This document shows, one piece after another, positions 38,838 through 45,209 of a stretch of 64,000 nucleotides of DNA (its first letter is position 1; each line of letters begins with the position of its first letter). The notes under the pieces were generated by a model. That model was given only the letters and a program-made list of their open reading frames with translations. It did no database searches and was not told the DNA's origin. Origin of the DNA: a virus; IMG/VR virus record IMGVR_UViG_3300032271_000682, positions 1 to 64,000 of that record; one strand, given 5' to 3'. A program made the position numbers and the translations under genes.

Positions 38838-38927
38838 TTAAAGAATTGTTGTAAACCCTGAGTAATCAGGACAGAAGTAAAGAGAAAAGTGTCCAAGACG
38901 AGGGTTCGATTCCCTCCAGCTTCACCA
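38838..38927 (+). ncRNA. tmRNA acceptor piece
   Basis: From the predicted transcription start to the encoded CCA. Contains a hairpin CCTGA-GTAA-TCAGG (38857-38870), the proposed P2 3' strand TGTCCA (38890-38895), a perfect 5-bp T stem with 7-nt loop, and the acceptor 3' strand. The mature 5' end is not known; 38838 is the predicted transcription start. Confidence 0.8.
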
Positions 38928-39068
38928 TAAAGGGATTACATGAATTACATTGACAATACAATAGTGCTTGAAAACGGCAGAACAGTACATTATACAAAAG
39001 ATGTATCTAAAATGTCGCTTAAAGAAGCTAATAAAATGTTAGTCACTATTAGAAAGTCTCTTTATGAT
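38928..39068 (+). other. tmRNA intervening segment (141 nt)
   Basis: The segment between the CCA and the GGGGCTG 5' end. In two-piece tmRNAs it is transcribed and then removed by tRNA-type processing (RNase P making the 5' end of the coding piece). Here it contains an AAAGGGA ribosome-binding site and an ATG (38940). Confidence 0.7.
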
Positions 39069-39128
39069 GGGGCTGACCAGGTTTCGATTGGGCAAAGAGT
39101 AACGGAATGGACAACTCGACACAGATAG
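38940..39128 (+). CDS. Small ORF inside the tmRNA intervening segment (62 aa)
   Basis: Starts 12 bp after the tmRNA CCA, preceded by AAAGGGA at good spacing. The first 43 codons, in the intervening segment, read like a genuine protein: MNYIDNTIVLENGRTVHYTK, then SKMSLKEANKMLVTIRKSL. The last 19 codons (from about 39069) run into the tmRNA coding piece and are constrained by RNA structure. The frame could be a real phage protein that shares its DNA with the tmRNA, or chance. RNA processing would cut its mRNA, so translation and tmRNA maturation may compete. No function is recognised. Confidence 0.5.
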   Translation: MNYIDNTIVLENGRTVHYTKDVSKMSLKEANKMLVTIRKSLYDGADQVSIGQRVTEWTTRHR

Positions 39129-39230
39129 TCGTAAAAAGTAAACAACCAATAAATGCTAACGATGAAAATTGGGCATTAGCCGCTTGAAAAAGTTGCTTAG
39201 GGTAGGAAATACCTCGTAACAGAAAATACC
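39069..39230 (+). ncRNA. tmRNA coding piece
   Basis: Begins with acceptor 5' strand GGGGCTG, then the D-loop-like region, a P2 strand (39108-39113), an A-rich stretch upstream of the resume codon, the tag frame (39155-39187), and a hairpin GGTA-GGAAA-TACC (39201-39213). The 3' end is set by the terminator immediately after. Confidence 0.82.
39155..39187 (+). other. tmRNA tag reading frame (ANDENWALAA)
   Basis: GCT AAC GAT GAA AAT TGG GCA TTA GCC GCT TGA. It differs from the E. coli tag ANDENYALAA only by Trp for Tyr at position 6. The C-terminal ALAA needed for ClpXP/ClpAP recognition is kept. The resume codon is taken as GCT by analogy with other tmRNAs. Confidence 0.88.
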
Positions 39231-39259
39231 AATAGGGACTTTCGAGTCCCTATTTTTTT
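39231..39259 (+). terminator. Rho-independent terminator of tmRNA
   Basis: Stem ATAGGGACT / AGTCCCTAT with a TTCG tetraloop (39232-39252), followed by a run of seven Ts. A textbook terminator, and a defined 3' end for the permuted tmRNA transcript. Confidence 0.92.
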
Positions 39260-39262
39260 GAC

Positions 39263-39271
39263 GATAAATAC
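39263..39271 (+). promoter_or_regulatory. TATAAATA-like late motif
   Basis: GATAAATAC directly after the tmRNA terminator and 21 bp before the ATG at 39293. It resembles the T4 late promoter and would restart transcription. Confidence 0.45.
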
Positions 39272-39292
39272 AGTATATGTTAGAGTATCACA

Positions 39293-39547
39293 ATGAAAAT
39301 AGATAATAGCTCAGATTGGCAATTGGTAGACTTAGAGCTTAGCCGTCAAATTAGATCGTTAAACTTTAATTCTGATCTAAATAAAATGAAACGTAATTTA
39401 GAAAAAATGGTTACAGAATTGAACAAGTCTGAAGTTGAGGCTCGTAGAGTCAAAACTAATAAATATATTCGTCCTAAGATAGACGAGATAAATATAGCAA
39501 TAGATCAATTGGAAAAATTGATCATTGTACTTATATTACGACAATAA
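39293..39547 (+). CDS. Small coiled-coil hypothetical protein (84 aa)
   Basis: Highly charged and helical throughout: LVDLELSRQIRSLNFNSDLNKMKRNLEKMVTELNKSEVEARRVKTNKYI, ending in INIAIDQLEKLIIVLIL with hydrophobic heptads. This suggests a coiled coil. No catalytic motif is seen. It follows the tmRNA terminator and a late-type motif. Confidence 0.55.
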   Translation: MKIDNSSDWQLVDLELSRQIRSLNFNSDLNKMKRNLEKMVTELNKSEVEARRVKTNKYIRPKIDEINIAIDQLEKLIIVLILRQ

Positions 39548-39559
39548 TGGAGAAATAAA

Positions 39560-39709
39560 ATGAATACCTATTGGGCACATGTAAAAACCGGAACTGGTGG
39601 TTTTATCAAAGTAACAGTGCAGGCAGACAATGCTTATATTGCTGGTGAAATTCTTAAGAATACATATGGGGCAAATCTGATGACCTCAGCGGCTCTAGTA
39701 ACAAGATAA
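39560..39709 (+). CDS. Small conserved phage protein (49 aa)
   Basis: MNTYWAHVKTGTGGFIKVTV, then QADNAYIAGEILKNTYG. The sequence matches a family of about 50-residue beta-beta-alpha proteins in T4-like aquatic phages with a 'ADNxYxA...L...YG' core. GGAGAA lies 6 bp upstream of the ATG. Function unknown. Confidence 0.6.
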   Translation: MNTYWAHVKTGTGGFIKVTVQADNAYIAGEILKNTYGANLMTSAALVTR

Positions 39710-39735
39710 GTGTTGTAAAAATACAACATAATATA

Positions 39736-39764
39736 TTGACATTAAACCCATTATAGCTTATAAT
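39736..39764 (+). promoter_or_regulatory. Consensus sigma70 promoter
   Basis: TTGACA (39736-39741), 17 bp, TATAAT (39759-39764): a perfect match to consensus. Drives the gene at 39795, with a GGAG Shine-Dalgarno in the leader. Confidence 0.82.
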
Positions 39765-39794
39765 GGCTTTACAGTAACAGAAACGGAGTAAAAA

Positions 39795-39998
39795 ATGTCA
39801 GATAATAAAATTGATCGTACCGAGTACGATATGTTGTTTCCATCCGCTCAAGAATTCAAAACTTGGGTCGAAAATCAAGAGCTTATGGATGTTCGTGCCG
39901 AACTCAAGCGCCGCTTAACTGCTGCCATAGCTGAATCTAGTGAATCTCGTAAATATCCTAAAGAAGACTTTAGCCCATTCAACACGATTAATAGCTAA
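39795..39998 (+). CDS. Small acidic helical protein (67 aa)
   Basis: MSDNKIDRTEYDMLFPSAQE, then KTWVENQELMDVRAELKRRL and a short tail. Behind a perfect sigma70 promoter and strong Shine-Dalgarno, so likely an abundant early protein, possibly acting on host functions. No known motif. Confidence 0.6.
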   Translation: MSDNKIDRTEYDMLFPSAQEFKTWVENQELMDVRAELKRRLTAAIAESSESRKYPKEDFSPFNTINS

Positions 39999-40023
39999 TG
40001 TTGTGTAAAAACAACACTTTTTA

Positions 40024-40052
40024 TTGACAATAAATCCATATTTCTGTATAAT
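40024..40052 (+). promoter_or_regulatory. Consensus sigma70 promoter
   Basis: TTGACA (40024-40029), 17 bp, TATAAT (40047-40052). The spacer begins ATAAATCCAT, nearly the same as at 40242, indicating a duplicated promoter cassette. Confidence 0.82.
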
Positions 40053-40083
40053 ATACACATACACTAGAGAAAAGGAAGTAAAA

Positions 40084-40236
40084 ATGTTCAAGCTAATTTA
40101 TGTCGATACTAAAGCTGATTTCACCAAAAAAGGTGAAGTTCTCACGTTCCCCACTCAACGAGATGCGGAATTTTACGTTCATTTTTATCATATGAATCAT
40201 TCAAACTATAACGTACAAGTTGCGTCTGTCAAATAG
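40084..40236 (+). CDS. Small basic/aromatic protein (50 aa)
   Basis: MFKLIYVDTKADFTKKGEVL, then FPTQRDAEFYVHFYHM. Start chosen at 40084: AAAGGAAG lies just upstream, and the longer in-frame start (40024) begins within the promoter -35 box. The fold is likely beta-beta-alpha. Function unknown; probably early. Confidence 0.6.
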   Translation: MFKLIYVDTKADFTKKGEVLTFPTQRDAEFYVHFYHMNHSNYNVQVASVK

Positions 40237-40241
40237 TTTGC

Positions 40242-40270
40242 TTGACAATAAATCCATTTTCCTGTAAAAT
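40242..40270 (+). promoter_or_regulatory. Sigma70 promoter
   Basis: TTGACA (40242-40247), 17 bp, TAAAAT (40265-40270). The leader that follows (ACACACATACACT...AAGGAATTAAAC) resembles those of neighbouring small genes. Confidence 0.78.
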
Positions 40271-40302
40271 ACACACATACACTCAAAAACAAGGAATTAA
40301 AC

Positions 40303-40530
40303 ATGAATCAAAAAGTCGCTCAAGAACTTTCCGCTCAGTTTCAGATCAAAATGACTGACGCTGCCGATGTTCAGTATCATGCCGGTCTTGCTAAACGTCG
40401 TCTAGAGACTGCCTTAGAAAATGCTCGTTTAGCATGGGAATCAATCATCGATGACGAGCGGGCATTACGCGCTCTTTACGTAGGTCGTCTTGAGGGCTGG
40501 AAGGGAAAATCTTGGTATACTGGCGTTTAA
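40303..40530 (+). CDS. Small helical protein (75 aa)
   Basis: MNQKVAQELSAQFQIKMTDA, then HAGLAKRRLETALENARLAW with strongly helical, amphipathic character, and a Trp-rich tail (GWKGKSWYTGV). GC content is locally higher than the surroundings. Behind a sigma70 promoter with AAGGAA. No known family. Confidence 0.58.
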   Translation: MNQKVAQELSAQFQIKMTDAADVQYHAGLAKRRLETALENARLAWESIIDDERALRALYVGRLEGWKGKSWYTGV

Positions 40531-40571
40531 GCGGTATTCAATAAACACACACTCACATAAAGGAATTAAAC

Positions 40572-40838
40572 ATGAAAGCAAAAATCACTCTTTTGTATTA
40601 CACGGATCCTGGTCATGGCTGGCTTCGCGTGCCGCTTAAAACTCTCACTAAACTGGGCATCGCCGATAAAATCACTTCATTTTCTTATAAACGAACTGAG
40701 TACGCTTATCTTGAAGAAGATCAAGATATGACAACTTTTCTTCTGGCAATGAACGAAAAGGGCGTTGAAGTTGCTCGTAAAAATCGCAATACTAATCGCG
40801 AATCTCGTATTCGTAAGTATGAGTCATACACAGTTTAA
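40572..40838 (+). CDS. Small basic protein (88 aa)
   Basis: MKAKITLLYYTDPGHGWLRV, then KTLTKLGIADKITSFSYKRT and a C-terminal Arg/Asn-rich tail (KNRNTNRESRIRKYES). The GHGWLRVPLKTLTKLGI segment resembles small phage and plasmid proteins of unknown function with a 'DPGHGWLxVP' start. Leader AAAGGAATTAAAC repeats that of the upstream gene. Likely early, nucleic-acid-interacting by charge only. Confidence 0.6.
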   Translation: MKAKITLLYYTDPGHGWLRVPLKTLTKLGIADKITSFSYKRTEYAYLEEDQDMTTFLLAMNEKGVEVARKNRNTNRESRIRKYESYTV

Positions 40839-40863
40839 TCTGTCACAATCAAAGGATTTCACA

Positions 40864-41082
40864 ATGAATGCAGTCTATTTGCTAATGATGCGTTATACTC
40901 TTGACGGCGAAACGGCACTTGATGATGTTGATATTGATCAAGTGGGTAACATGGTCATTGGCGTATATCTTTCTCAAGAAAACGCAGTTGCCGAAATGGA
41001 AAAAACTAAAAAAGAATCTCAGTATCAGGATGACGTAGAATACTACGTTGACTATAAACAAATTCGTGATTCAGTCGTTTAA
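40864..41082 (+). CDS. Small acidic protein (72 aa)
   Basis: MNAVYLLMMRYTLDGETALD, then MVIGVYLSQENAVAEMEK and a charged end. Start at 40864 after AAAGGAT; a longer in-frame start at 40765 would overlap the upstream gene and give a spurious hydrophobic N-terminus. Beta-strand followed by helix; function unknown. Confidence 0.58.
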   Translation: MNAVYLLMMRYTLDGETALDDVDIDQVGNMVIGVYLSQENAVAEMEKTKKESQYQDDVEYYVDYKQIRDSVV

Positions 41083-41094
41083 TCGGGAAATTAA

Positions 41095-41301
41095 ATGTTC
41101 GAGACAATTTTAGGTAGCATGATTTACATTTTAGCGTTTGCGATTGGCTGGATGGGCGGTGTTAGATCGTTTGATAACGGTTGGATTGGCATTGCTATAG
41201 TAGCTGGGGGTATTGCGCTTACTGTAATTAGTATCAAATCAATGTTCAAATCAATGTTAACCGATATGGAAGAAAAAAGGAAAGTAAAACAAAATGATTG
41301 A
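41095..41301 (+). CDS. Small membrane protein, two TM segments (68 aa)
   Basis: Residues about 4-22 (TILGSMIYILAFAIGWMGG) and about 31-50 (IGIAIVAGGIALTVISI) are hydrophobic helices separated by a short loop (VRSFDNGW). The C-terminus is charged (MEEKRKVKQND). Possibly an early inner-membrane protein; a holin role is not supported by more than topology. Confidence 0.55.
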   Translation: MFETILGSMIYILAFAIGWMGGVRSFDNGWIGIAIVAGGIALTVISIKSMFKSMLTDMEEKRKVKQND

Positions 41302-41398
41302 CATTATACGCTCTACATCTCACGCTTTCAGTTGGCTCAGCACCAAACAAGTGTGTCAACGCTGGTCGGCATACTACTCAGCAATTAACTGGAGTTAA
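41294..41398 (+). CDS. Very small ORF (34 aa)
   Basis: MIDIIRSTSHAFSWLSTKQV then CQRWSAYYSAINWS. Overlaps the upstream gene by 8 bp and is followed 3 bp later by the next start. Trp/Ser-rich. Could be a genuine small early protein or chance. Confidence 0.35.
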   Translation: MIDIIRSTSHAFSWLSTKQVCQRWSAYYSAINWS

Positions 41399-41401
41399 AG
41401 A

Positions 41402-41569
41402 ATGAGTTTCATGAGAGAAGCGGTTCGAGAATGGACTTGGAATGTCGGGCAAGATCGATCAGATCAACAGTGGATTCTTTCTGCCTATGACACATGGGAA
41501 CGTAATCCGCATTATCACGGACTCGATCAAGGTCATCCGGAAGATGACTATTATGAAGATGAAGAGTAA
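41402..41569 (+). CDS. Small conserved phage protein (55 aa)
   Basis: MSFMREAVREWTWNVGQDRS, then ILSAYDTWERNPHYHG and an acidic tail (PEDDYYEDEE). The 'YDTWxxNPxYxG...HPED' core recurs as a small protein of unknown function in T4-like aquatic phages. TTAAAGA is the only weak ribosome-binding element. Confidence 0.6.
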   Translation: MSFMREAVREWTWNVGQDRSDQQWILSAYDTWERNPHYHGLDQGHPEDDYYEDEE

Positions 41570-41586
41570 TTCGGTCAATGTAATCA

Positions 41587-41615
41587 TTGACAATAAATCG
41601 CTTTCGTAATATAAT
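41587..41615 (+). promoter_or_regulatory. Consensus sigma70 promoter of the MoxR operon
   Basis: TTGACA (41587-41592), 17 bp, TATAAT (41610-41615). Spacer begins ATAAATCGC, close to the 40024/40242 cassettes. Confidence 0.82.
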
Positions 41616-41643
41616 TACTACTTACTTACTTCAAGGAAATTAC

Positions 41644-42744
41644 ATGGCACAGTCATCAACTGACAGTTATTCAGTCAATGCCGTTTTGGCACAAAAAGCA
41701 ATTCTAGGATGTTTCGAGGCGGATTTATCTGCATTTATTTGGGGACCCCCAGGAATTGGTAAATCAGAATTAGTTGCCAAAATCGCTGAAGAAGGCGGTG
41801 GGCATATCATCGATATGCGTATGGCTCAAATGGAACCCACTGATTTACGTGGCATTCCATTCTTCAATCAAATTACTAAAAAAATGGATTGGGCTGACCC
41901 ATCTGAATTGCCAAGCGAAGAACTTGCCAGCAAATATCCATTCGTCATCTTATTCTTAGATGAAATGAATAGTGCCCCTAGTACCGTTCAGGGCGCCGCA
42001 TATCAATTGATCTTAAATGGTCGAATTGGTACATATGTAAAACCAAAAAATGTAAGAATTGTAGCCGCCGGTAATCGAGATAGTGATCGTGGTGTTACTT
42101 ATCGTATGCCAATGCCATTGGCTAATCGATTTATTCATATTGAAATGAAACCAGATTTTGCTTCTTGGCAAGAATGGGCAATGATGAACGATGTTCATCA
42201 GGACGTAGTGTCATACTTGTCATATGCAAAACAACATATGTATGATTTTGATGCTAAATCTAGCAGCAAAGCATTTGCCACTCCTCGCTCATGGGGTTTT
42301 GTTAGTAAGTTTCTGTATACATGTACTGACCCAGAAACTTTATACACATTAGTTGCTGGTTCTGTAGGCGAGGGATTAGCTACATCTTTGATGGCTCATC
42401 GTAAAATTGCTTCTAAACTTCCAAATGCCGCTGATATTTTATCGGGTAAAGTAACAACATTGGAAACTAAAGAAATTTCAGCTCAATATTCATTGACAGT
42501 TTCTTTATGTTACGAAATGAAAGATATTACTGATAACAAACGAGCTACTCGTGATGAATTCAATAAAATCTTTGATAACTTTCTTGGTTATATGTTAGCT
42601 AATTTTGAACCAGATTTGATTATTCTTGGTGGAAGAACTGCTCTCAAGACATATAAATTAGACTTTGATGTTACTAAACTTACTAATTTTGAAACTTTTC
42701 ATAAAAAATACGGACGACACATTCTTTCGGCTGTAAAAAAGTAA
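41644..42744 (+). CDS. MoxR-type AAA+ ATPase
   Basis: Walker A WGPPGIGKSEL (about 33-43), Walker B VILFLDEMN (about 101-109), sensor-1 AAGNRDSD (about 141-148) and a PLANRFIHIEM arginine-finger region. These are hallmarks of MoxR ATPases, chaperone-like machines that pair with von Willebrand A-domain proteins to insert metals or remodel complexes. The adjacent gene is such a partner. Start at 41644 (AAGGAAAT upstream) rather than 41587, which lies in the promoter. 366 residues, normal for the family. The target in infection is unknown. Confidence 0.85.
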   Translation: MAQSSTDSYSVNAVLAQKAILGCFEADLSAFIWGPPGIGKSELVAKIAEEGGGHIIDMRMAQMEPTDLRGIPFFNQITKKMDWADPSELPSEELASKYPFVILFLDEMNSAPSTVQGAAYQLILNGRIGTYVKPKNVRIVAAGNRDSDRGVTYRMPMPLANRFIHIEMKPDFASWQEWAMMNDVHQDVVSYLSYAKQHMYDFDAKSSSKAFATPRSWGFVSKFLYTCTDPETLYTLVAGSVGEGLATSLMAHRKIASKLPNAADILSGKVTTLETKEISAQYSLTVSLCYEMKDITDNKRATRDEFNKIFDNFLGYMLANFEPDLIILGGRTALKTYKLDFDVTKLTNFETFHKKYGRHILSAVKK

Positions 42745-42765
42745 TCAATCATTTACGGAGAAATA

Positions 42766-44016
42766 ATGAGTAATATTCACGCCAATAGTACACATAAAAA
42801 AAAGAATGACAAATTTTCTAATTTAATCGGCAAAACTGATTTAAAAATTGACGAAAAAGCTCGTGATATGTTACTCATGGCACGAGTGAGTTTGTTAATC
42901 AATCATCCATTTTTTGGAAACTTAGCCACTCGTCTTAGAATGGTTAATGCTGATGAATGGTGTAGCACTGCTGCTACTGATGGTCGATTCTTTTATTACA
43001 ATAGTCGATTCATTACAATGTTGCGTGAAAAAGAAGTTGAATTTCTTTTTGGACACGAAGTGTTGCACGTAGTCTACGATCACATTGGTCGTACTGAACA
43101 TCGTGATCATGAATTGTTTAATATTGCTAATGATTATGTGGTTAATGCTGATTTACGGCGACACAAAATCGGAGAATTCATTACATCAGTTCCTTGTTTG
43201 TATGAAGTAAAATACGATGGAAAGGCTAGCGAATGGGTCTACGATGATCTACTGAAAAATGCTCAACACATTGACATTAATTCTCTTATCGAACAAATGA
43301 TTGATCAACATCTTGAAGGTGAAGATGATGACTCAGAAGAGGGAAAGGGTCCAGCCAAAATGACACAGGCTGAACGAGATGAATTACGTCAAGAAATTAA
43401 ACAAAGCATTATCAGCGCAGCACAATATGCATCAGCGGGTGAATTGCCTAAGGGGGTAGCTCGTTTATTAAATCAGTTTACTAATCCAACAATGCCATGG
43501 CAAGAATTGATTCAGACCAACTTGACTTCTTCCATTAAAAATGATTATTCTTTTTCTAGACCTAATCGTCGCGGCTGGCATCTAGATGCTGTTTTGCCAA
43601 GTATGACTCCGGGAGAAGAAATAGATGTATGTATCGCTCTTGATATGTCTGGTAGTATTTCTACTAAAGTTGGAAATCAATTTATCAGCGAAGTCGCTGG
43701 AATGATGGATATGTTTGCTGGCTATAAGATTCATATTTTTTGTTTCGACACAAATGTATATGCTGAGGCTGATTTTGATAGTCAGAATTTGGAAACTATC
43801 GATGAGTATAAACCAAAGGGTGGCGGCGGTACTGACTTTACTGCGATCTTTAATCATCTTAAAAATCGTGGAGAACCAGTAAATCGTTTAATCGTATTTA
43901 CTGATGGTCTGCCTTTTGGAAGTTGGGGAACAGAAGATTTCTGTGATACAACTTGGATCATTCATGGAAGTAAAGATATTATTCCTCCATGGGGAACCTA
44001 CGCTTATTTTGATTAA
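42766..44016 (+). CDS. VWA-domain, HExxH metallopeptidase-like protein (DUF2201 type)
   Basis: The 416-residue partner of the MoxR ATPase. The N-terminal half has EFLFGHEVLHVVYDHIGR, with HEVLH at about 98-102, a zinc-metallopeptidase-like motif. The C-terminal half is a von Willebrand A domain: DVCIALDMSGSISTKV (MIDAS DxSxS at about 292-296), GGGGTDFTAIF and IVFTDGLPFG supplying further MIDAS residues. An acidic linker with DDDSEEGKGPAK separates them. This arrangement matches DUF2201-family proteins that co-occur with MoxR in bacteria and phages. Whether it cleaves proteins or acts as a chaperone is unknown. Confidence 0.82.
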   Translation: MSNIHANSTHKKKNDKFSNLIGKTDLKIDEKARDMLLMARVSLLINHPFFGNLATRLRMVNADEWCSTAATDGRFFYYNSRFITMLREKEVEFLFGHEVLHVVYDHIGRTEHRDHELFNIANDYVVNADLRRHKIGEFITSVPCLYEVKYDGKASEWVYDDLLKNAQHIDINSLIEQMIDQHLEGEDDDSEEGKGPAKMTQAERDELRQEIKQSIISAAQYASAGELPKGVARLLNQFTNPTMPWQELIQTNLTSSIKNDYSFSRPNRRGWHLDAVLPSMTPGEEIDVCIALDMSGSISTKVGNQFISEVAGMMDMFAGYKIHIFCFDTNVYAEADFDSQNLETIDEYKPKGGGGTDFTAIFNHLKNRGEPVNRLIVFTDGLPFGSWGTEDFCDTTWIIHGSKDIIPPWGTYAYFD

Positions 44017-44041
44017 AAATATTTTACTCTCTTAAATTAGT

Positions 44042-44050
44042 CATAAATAT
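44042..44050 (+). promoter_or_regulatory. TATAAATA-like late motif
   Basis: CATAAATAT 35 bp before the ATG at 44086, with AAGGAGAG in the leader. Similar in form and position to other late-type motifs in the window. Confidence 0.4.
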
Positions 44051-44085
44051 TTTAAGATATTTCTAACTAATTCAAGGAGAGTAAT

Positions 44086-44853
44086 ATGGCAAAATTTATC
44101 AAGCACGTAGGTAAGATCGGTGATAGAAAAGTAGCAGTTGTATTCAGAGAAATTCCAAATGAGGAATGGATGTGTCTGGTAGTTTATACTGAAACATTAA
44201 ATCAAAACATTCATGATCCTCTTATTACATGTATTGAGAGTGAGCCAGCTCAACGAATGGATAACTTGGCAGATGCGTTGAACAAAAATTATACTCGTGA
44301 TGGTAAAATTTTGTTACAGGTTTTGCATGCCGAGGGTATGATGAAGAAAGTTCAAACAAGTCAAGTATTAATGACTCCAGCTCCAAATCAAGCAATTAGA
44401 TTAAGTGAACTCAACAGCATCATGAATGAAATGAGCAAGGGCGAAGATGCGGTCAAACGTTTGGCTGAGTTAGATGCTAGTCGTGGTCTTCAAGATCCAA
44501 AAGATATTGCTCGTCGTATGCGTGAGAATCAAGAGCGTGAAGTAGCATCAAGAGACAATCGTAGTATTCCATCTACTAACGATGTAATTGGCGACAGTGA
44601 TTTAGCTCGTCAGCGTTTACAACAAGCTGAAAAAATGGCAGCAGAAGCTCGTGGATTATTAGCTGAAAGTGAAAGACTAACTCAAGAAGCCTATGGAATG
44701 GATAGTAGTTTGAATCCAGTTAAAGACAAAGTCAAAAAGACAGTAGATAAAACTACTAAGAAAGCGGCAGAGCCATTATCAGTATCGCAGATTTTGGCAG
44801 AACAAGCTCCTAGAAAAGCTGGTCGTCCTCGTAAGGCAACCGTAACAGGATAA
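44086..44853 (+). CDS. Phage hypothetical protein with C-terminal AT-hook (255 aa)
   Basis: Conserved-looking N-terminal domain (MAKFIKHVGKIGDRKVAVVF, REIPNEEWMCLVVYTETL) with a beta-rich start, then a helical charged middle (SDLARQRLQQAEKMAAEARGLL) and a basic tail ending RKAGRPRKA. GRP with flanking basic residues is an AT-hook core, so minor-groove DNA binding is likely. A Lys-rich stretch (VKKTVDKTTKK) precedes it. I recall the N-terminal domain from other large T4-like phages without an assigned role. Strong Shine-Dalgarno AAGGAGAG. Confidence 0.65.
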   Translation: MAKFIKHVGKIGDRKVAVVFREIPNEEWMCLVVYTETLNQNIHDPLITCIESEPAQRMDNLADALNKNYTRDGKILLQVLHAEGMMKKVQTSQVLMTPAPNQAIRLSELNSIMNEMSKGEDAVKRLAELDASRGLQDPKDIARRMRENQEREVASRDNRSIPSTNDVIGDSDLARQRLQQAEKMAAEARGLLAESERLTQEAYGMDSSLNPVKDKVKKTVDKTTKKAAEPLSVSQILAEQAPRKAGRPRKATVTG

Positions 44854-44857
44854 TACA

Positions 44858-45157
44858 ATGTCTCCAGAAGTTTTCGCAAAGTGGGAACATATAATTGACG
44901 GAGTAGAAAAGACTAAAATACCCATCAAATTCGTCGAGAAACTCATTCTTAAGCTAGATGGTCGCAAACAAAAAACAATTAATATTAAAAAATTGTTTAG
45001 TCAGGGTCTTGAAGCTGAAGAAATTGAAATGGCAGTTGTTCGTAAATTAGACGAATATGATGAAGAAATGGTTGGTATTGAGTTTGTTCTAGATTATCAG
45101 GGAATTGCCGACACTGTACAGCCAGAAATTGATGATCTCTTAAAATCGGTCAAATAG
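44858..45157 (+). CDS. Small hypothetical protein (99 aa)
   Basis: Starts MSPEVFAKWEHIIDGVEKTK, then VEKLILKLDGRKQKTINIKK and an acidic C-terminus (RKLDEYDEEMVGIEF). Helical, charged, no known motif. It lies 4 bp after the AT-hook protein gene and is probably co-expressed; the acidic protein could counter the basic tail of its neighbour, but this is speculation. Confidence 0.55.
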   Translation: MSPEVFAKWEHIIDGVEKTKIPIKFVEKLILKLDGRKQKTINIKKLFSQGLEAEEIEMAVVRKLDEYDEEMVGIEFVLDYQGIADTVQPEIDDLLKSVK

Positions 45158-45160
45158 AAT

Positions 45161-45189
45161 TTGACAAGACATTGTAATAATGTCATAAT
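45161..45189 (+). promoter_or_regulatory. Sigma70 promoter of thyX
   Basis: TTGACA (45161-45166), 17 bp, CATAAT (45184-45189). The ATG of thyX is 20 bp downstream, so the leader is short. Confidence 0.7.
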
Positions 45190-45209
45190 ATCGTTTTAGA
45201 GAATATTCA

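Larger units (their letters stand above)
38838..39259 (+). ncRNA. ssrA: Circularly permuted (two-piece) tmRNA gene
   Basis: The 3' (acceptor) part precedes the 5' (coding) part. Acceptor piece: T arm GAGGG-TTCGATT-CCCTC (38900-38916), acceptor strand CAGCTTC (38917-38923), discriminator A and encoded CCA (38925-38927). Coding piece: begins GGGGCTG (39069-39075) with the tmRNA-typical GGTTTCGATTGGG D-loop region. The strands pair over 7 bp: G-C, G-U, G-U, G-C, C-G, U-A, G-C, including the G3-U wobble used by alanyl-tRNA synthetase. A P2-type helix is possible between TGTCCA (38890) and TGGACA (39108). Tag: ANDENWALAA then UGA. A terminator follows. tmRNA with SmpB rescues stalled ribosomes and tags nascent peptides for proteolysis. 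Confidence 0.9.

Noticed and set aside
38890-38927. A stand-alone tRNA gene 3' half (T arm plus CCA).
   Set aside because: No anticodon or D arm precedes it. The matching 5' strand, tag and terminator lie downstream, so it is the acceptor piece of a permuted tmRNA.
40024-40083. N-terminal extension of the small gene ending at 40236.
   Set aside because: The extension covers the -35/-10 boxes of a consensus promoter; the ATG at 40084 has AAAGGAAG.
41095-41301. Holin assignment for the two-TM small protein.
   Set aside because: Topology alone is insufficient, and it sits among early genes rather than with lysis genes.
41587-41643. N-terminal extension of the MoxR gene.
   Set aside because: It starts within the TTGACA box; the ATG at 41644 has AAGGAAAT.
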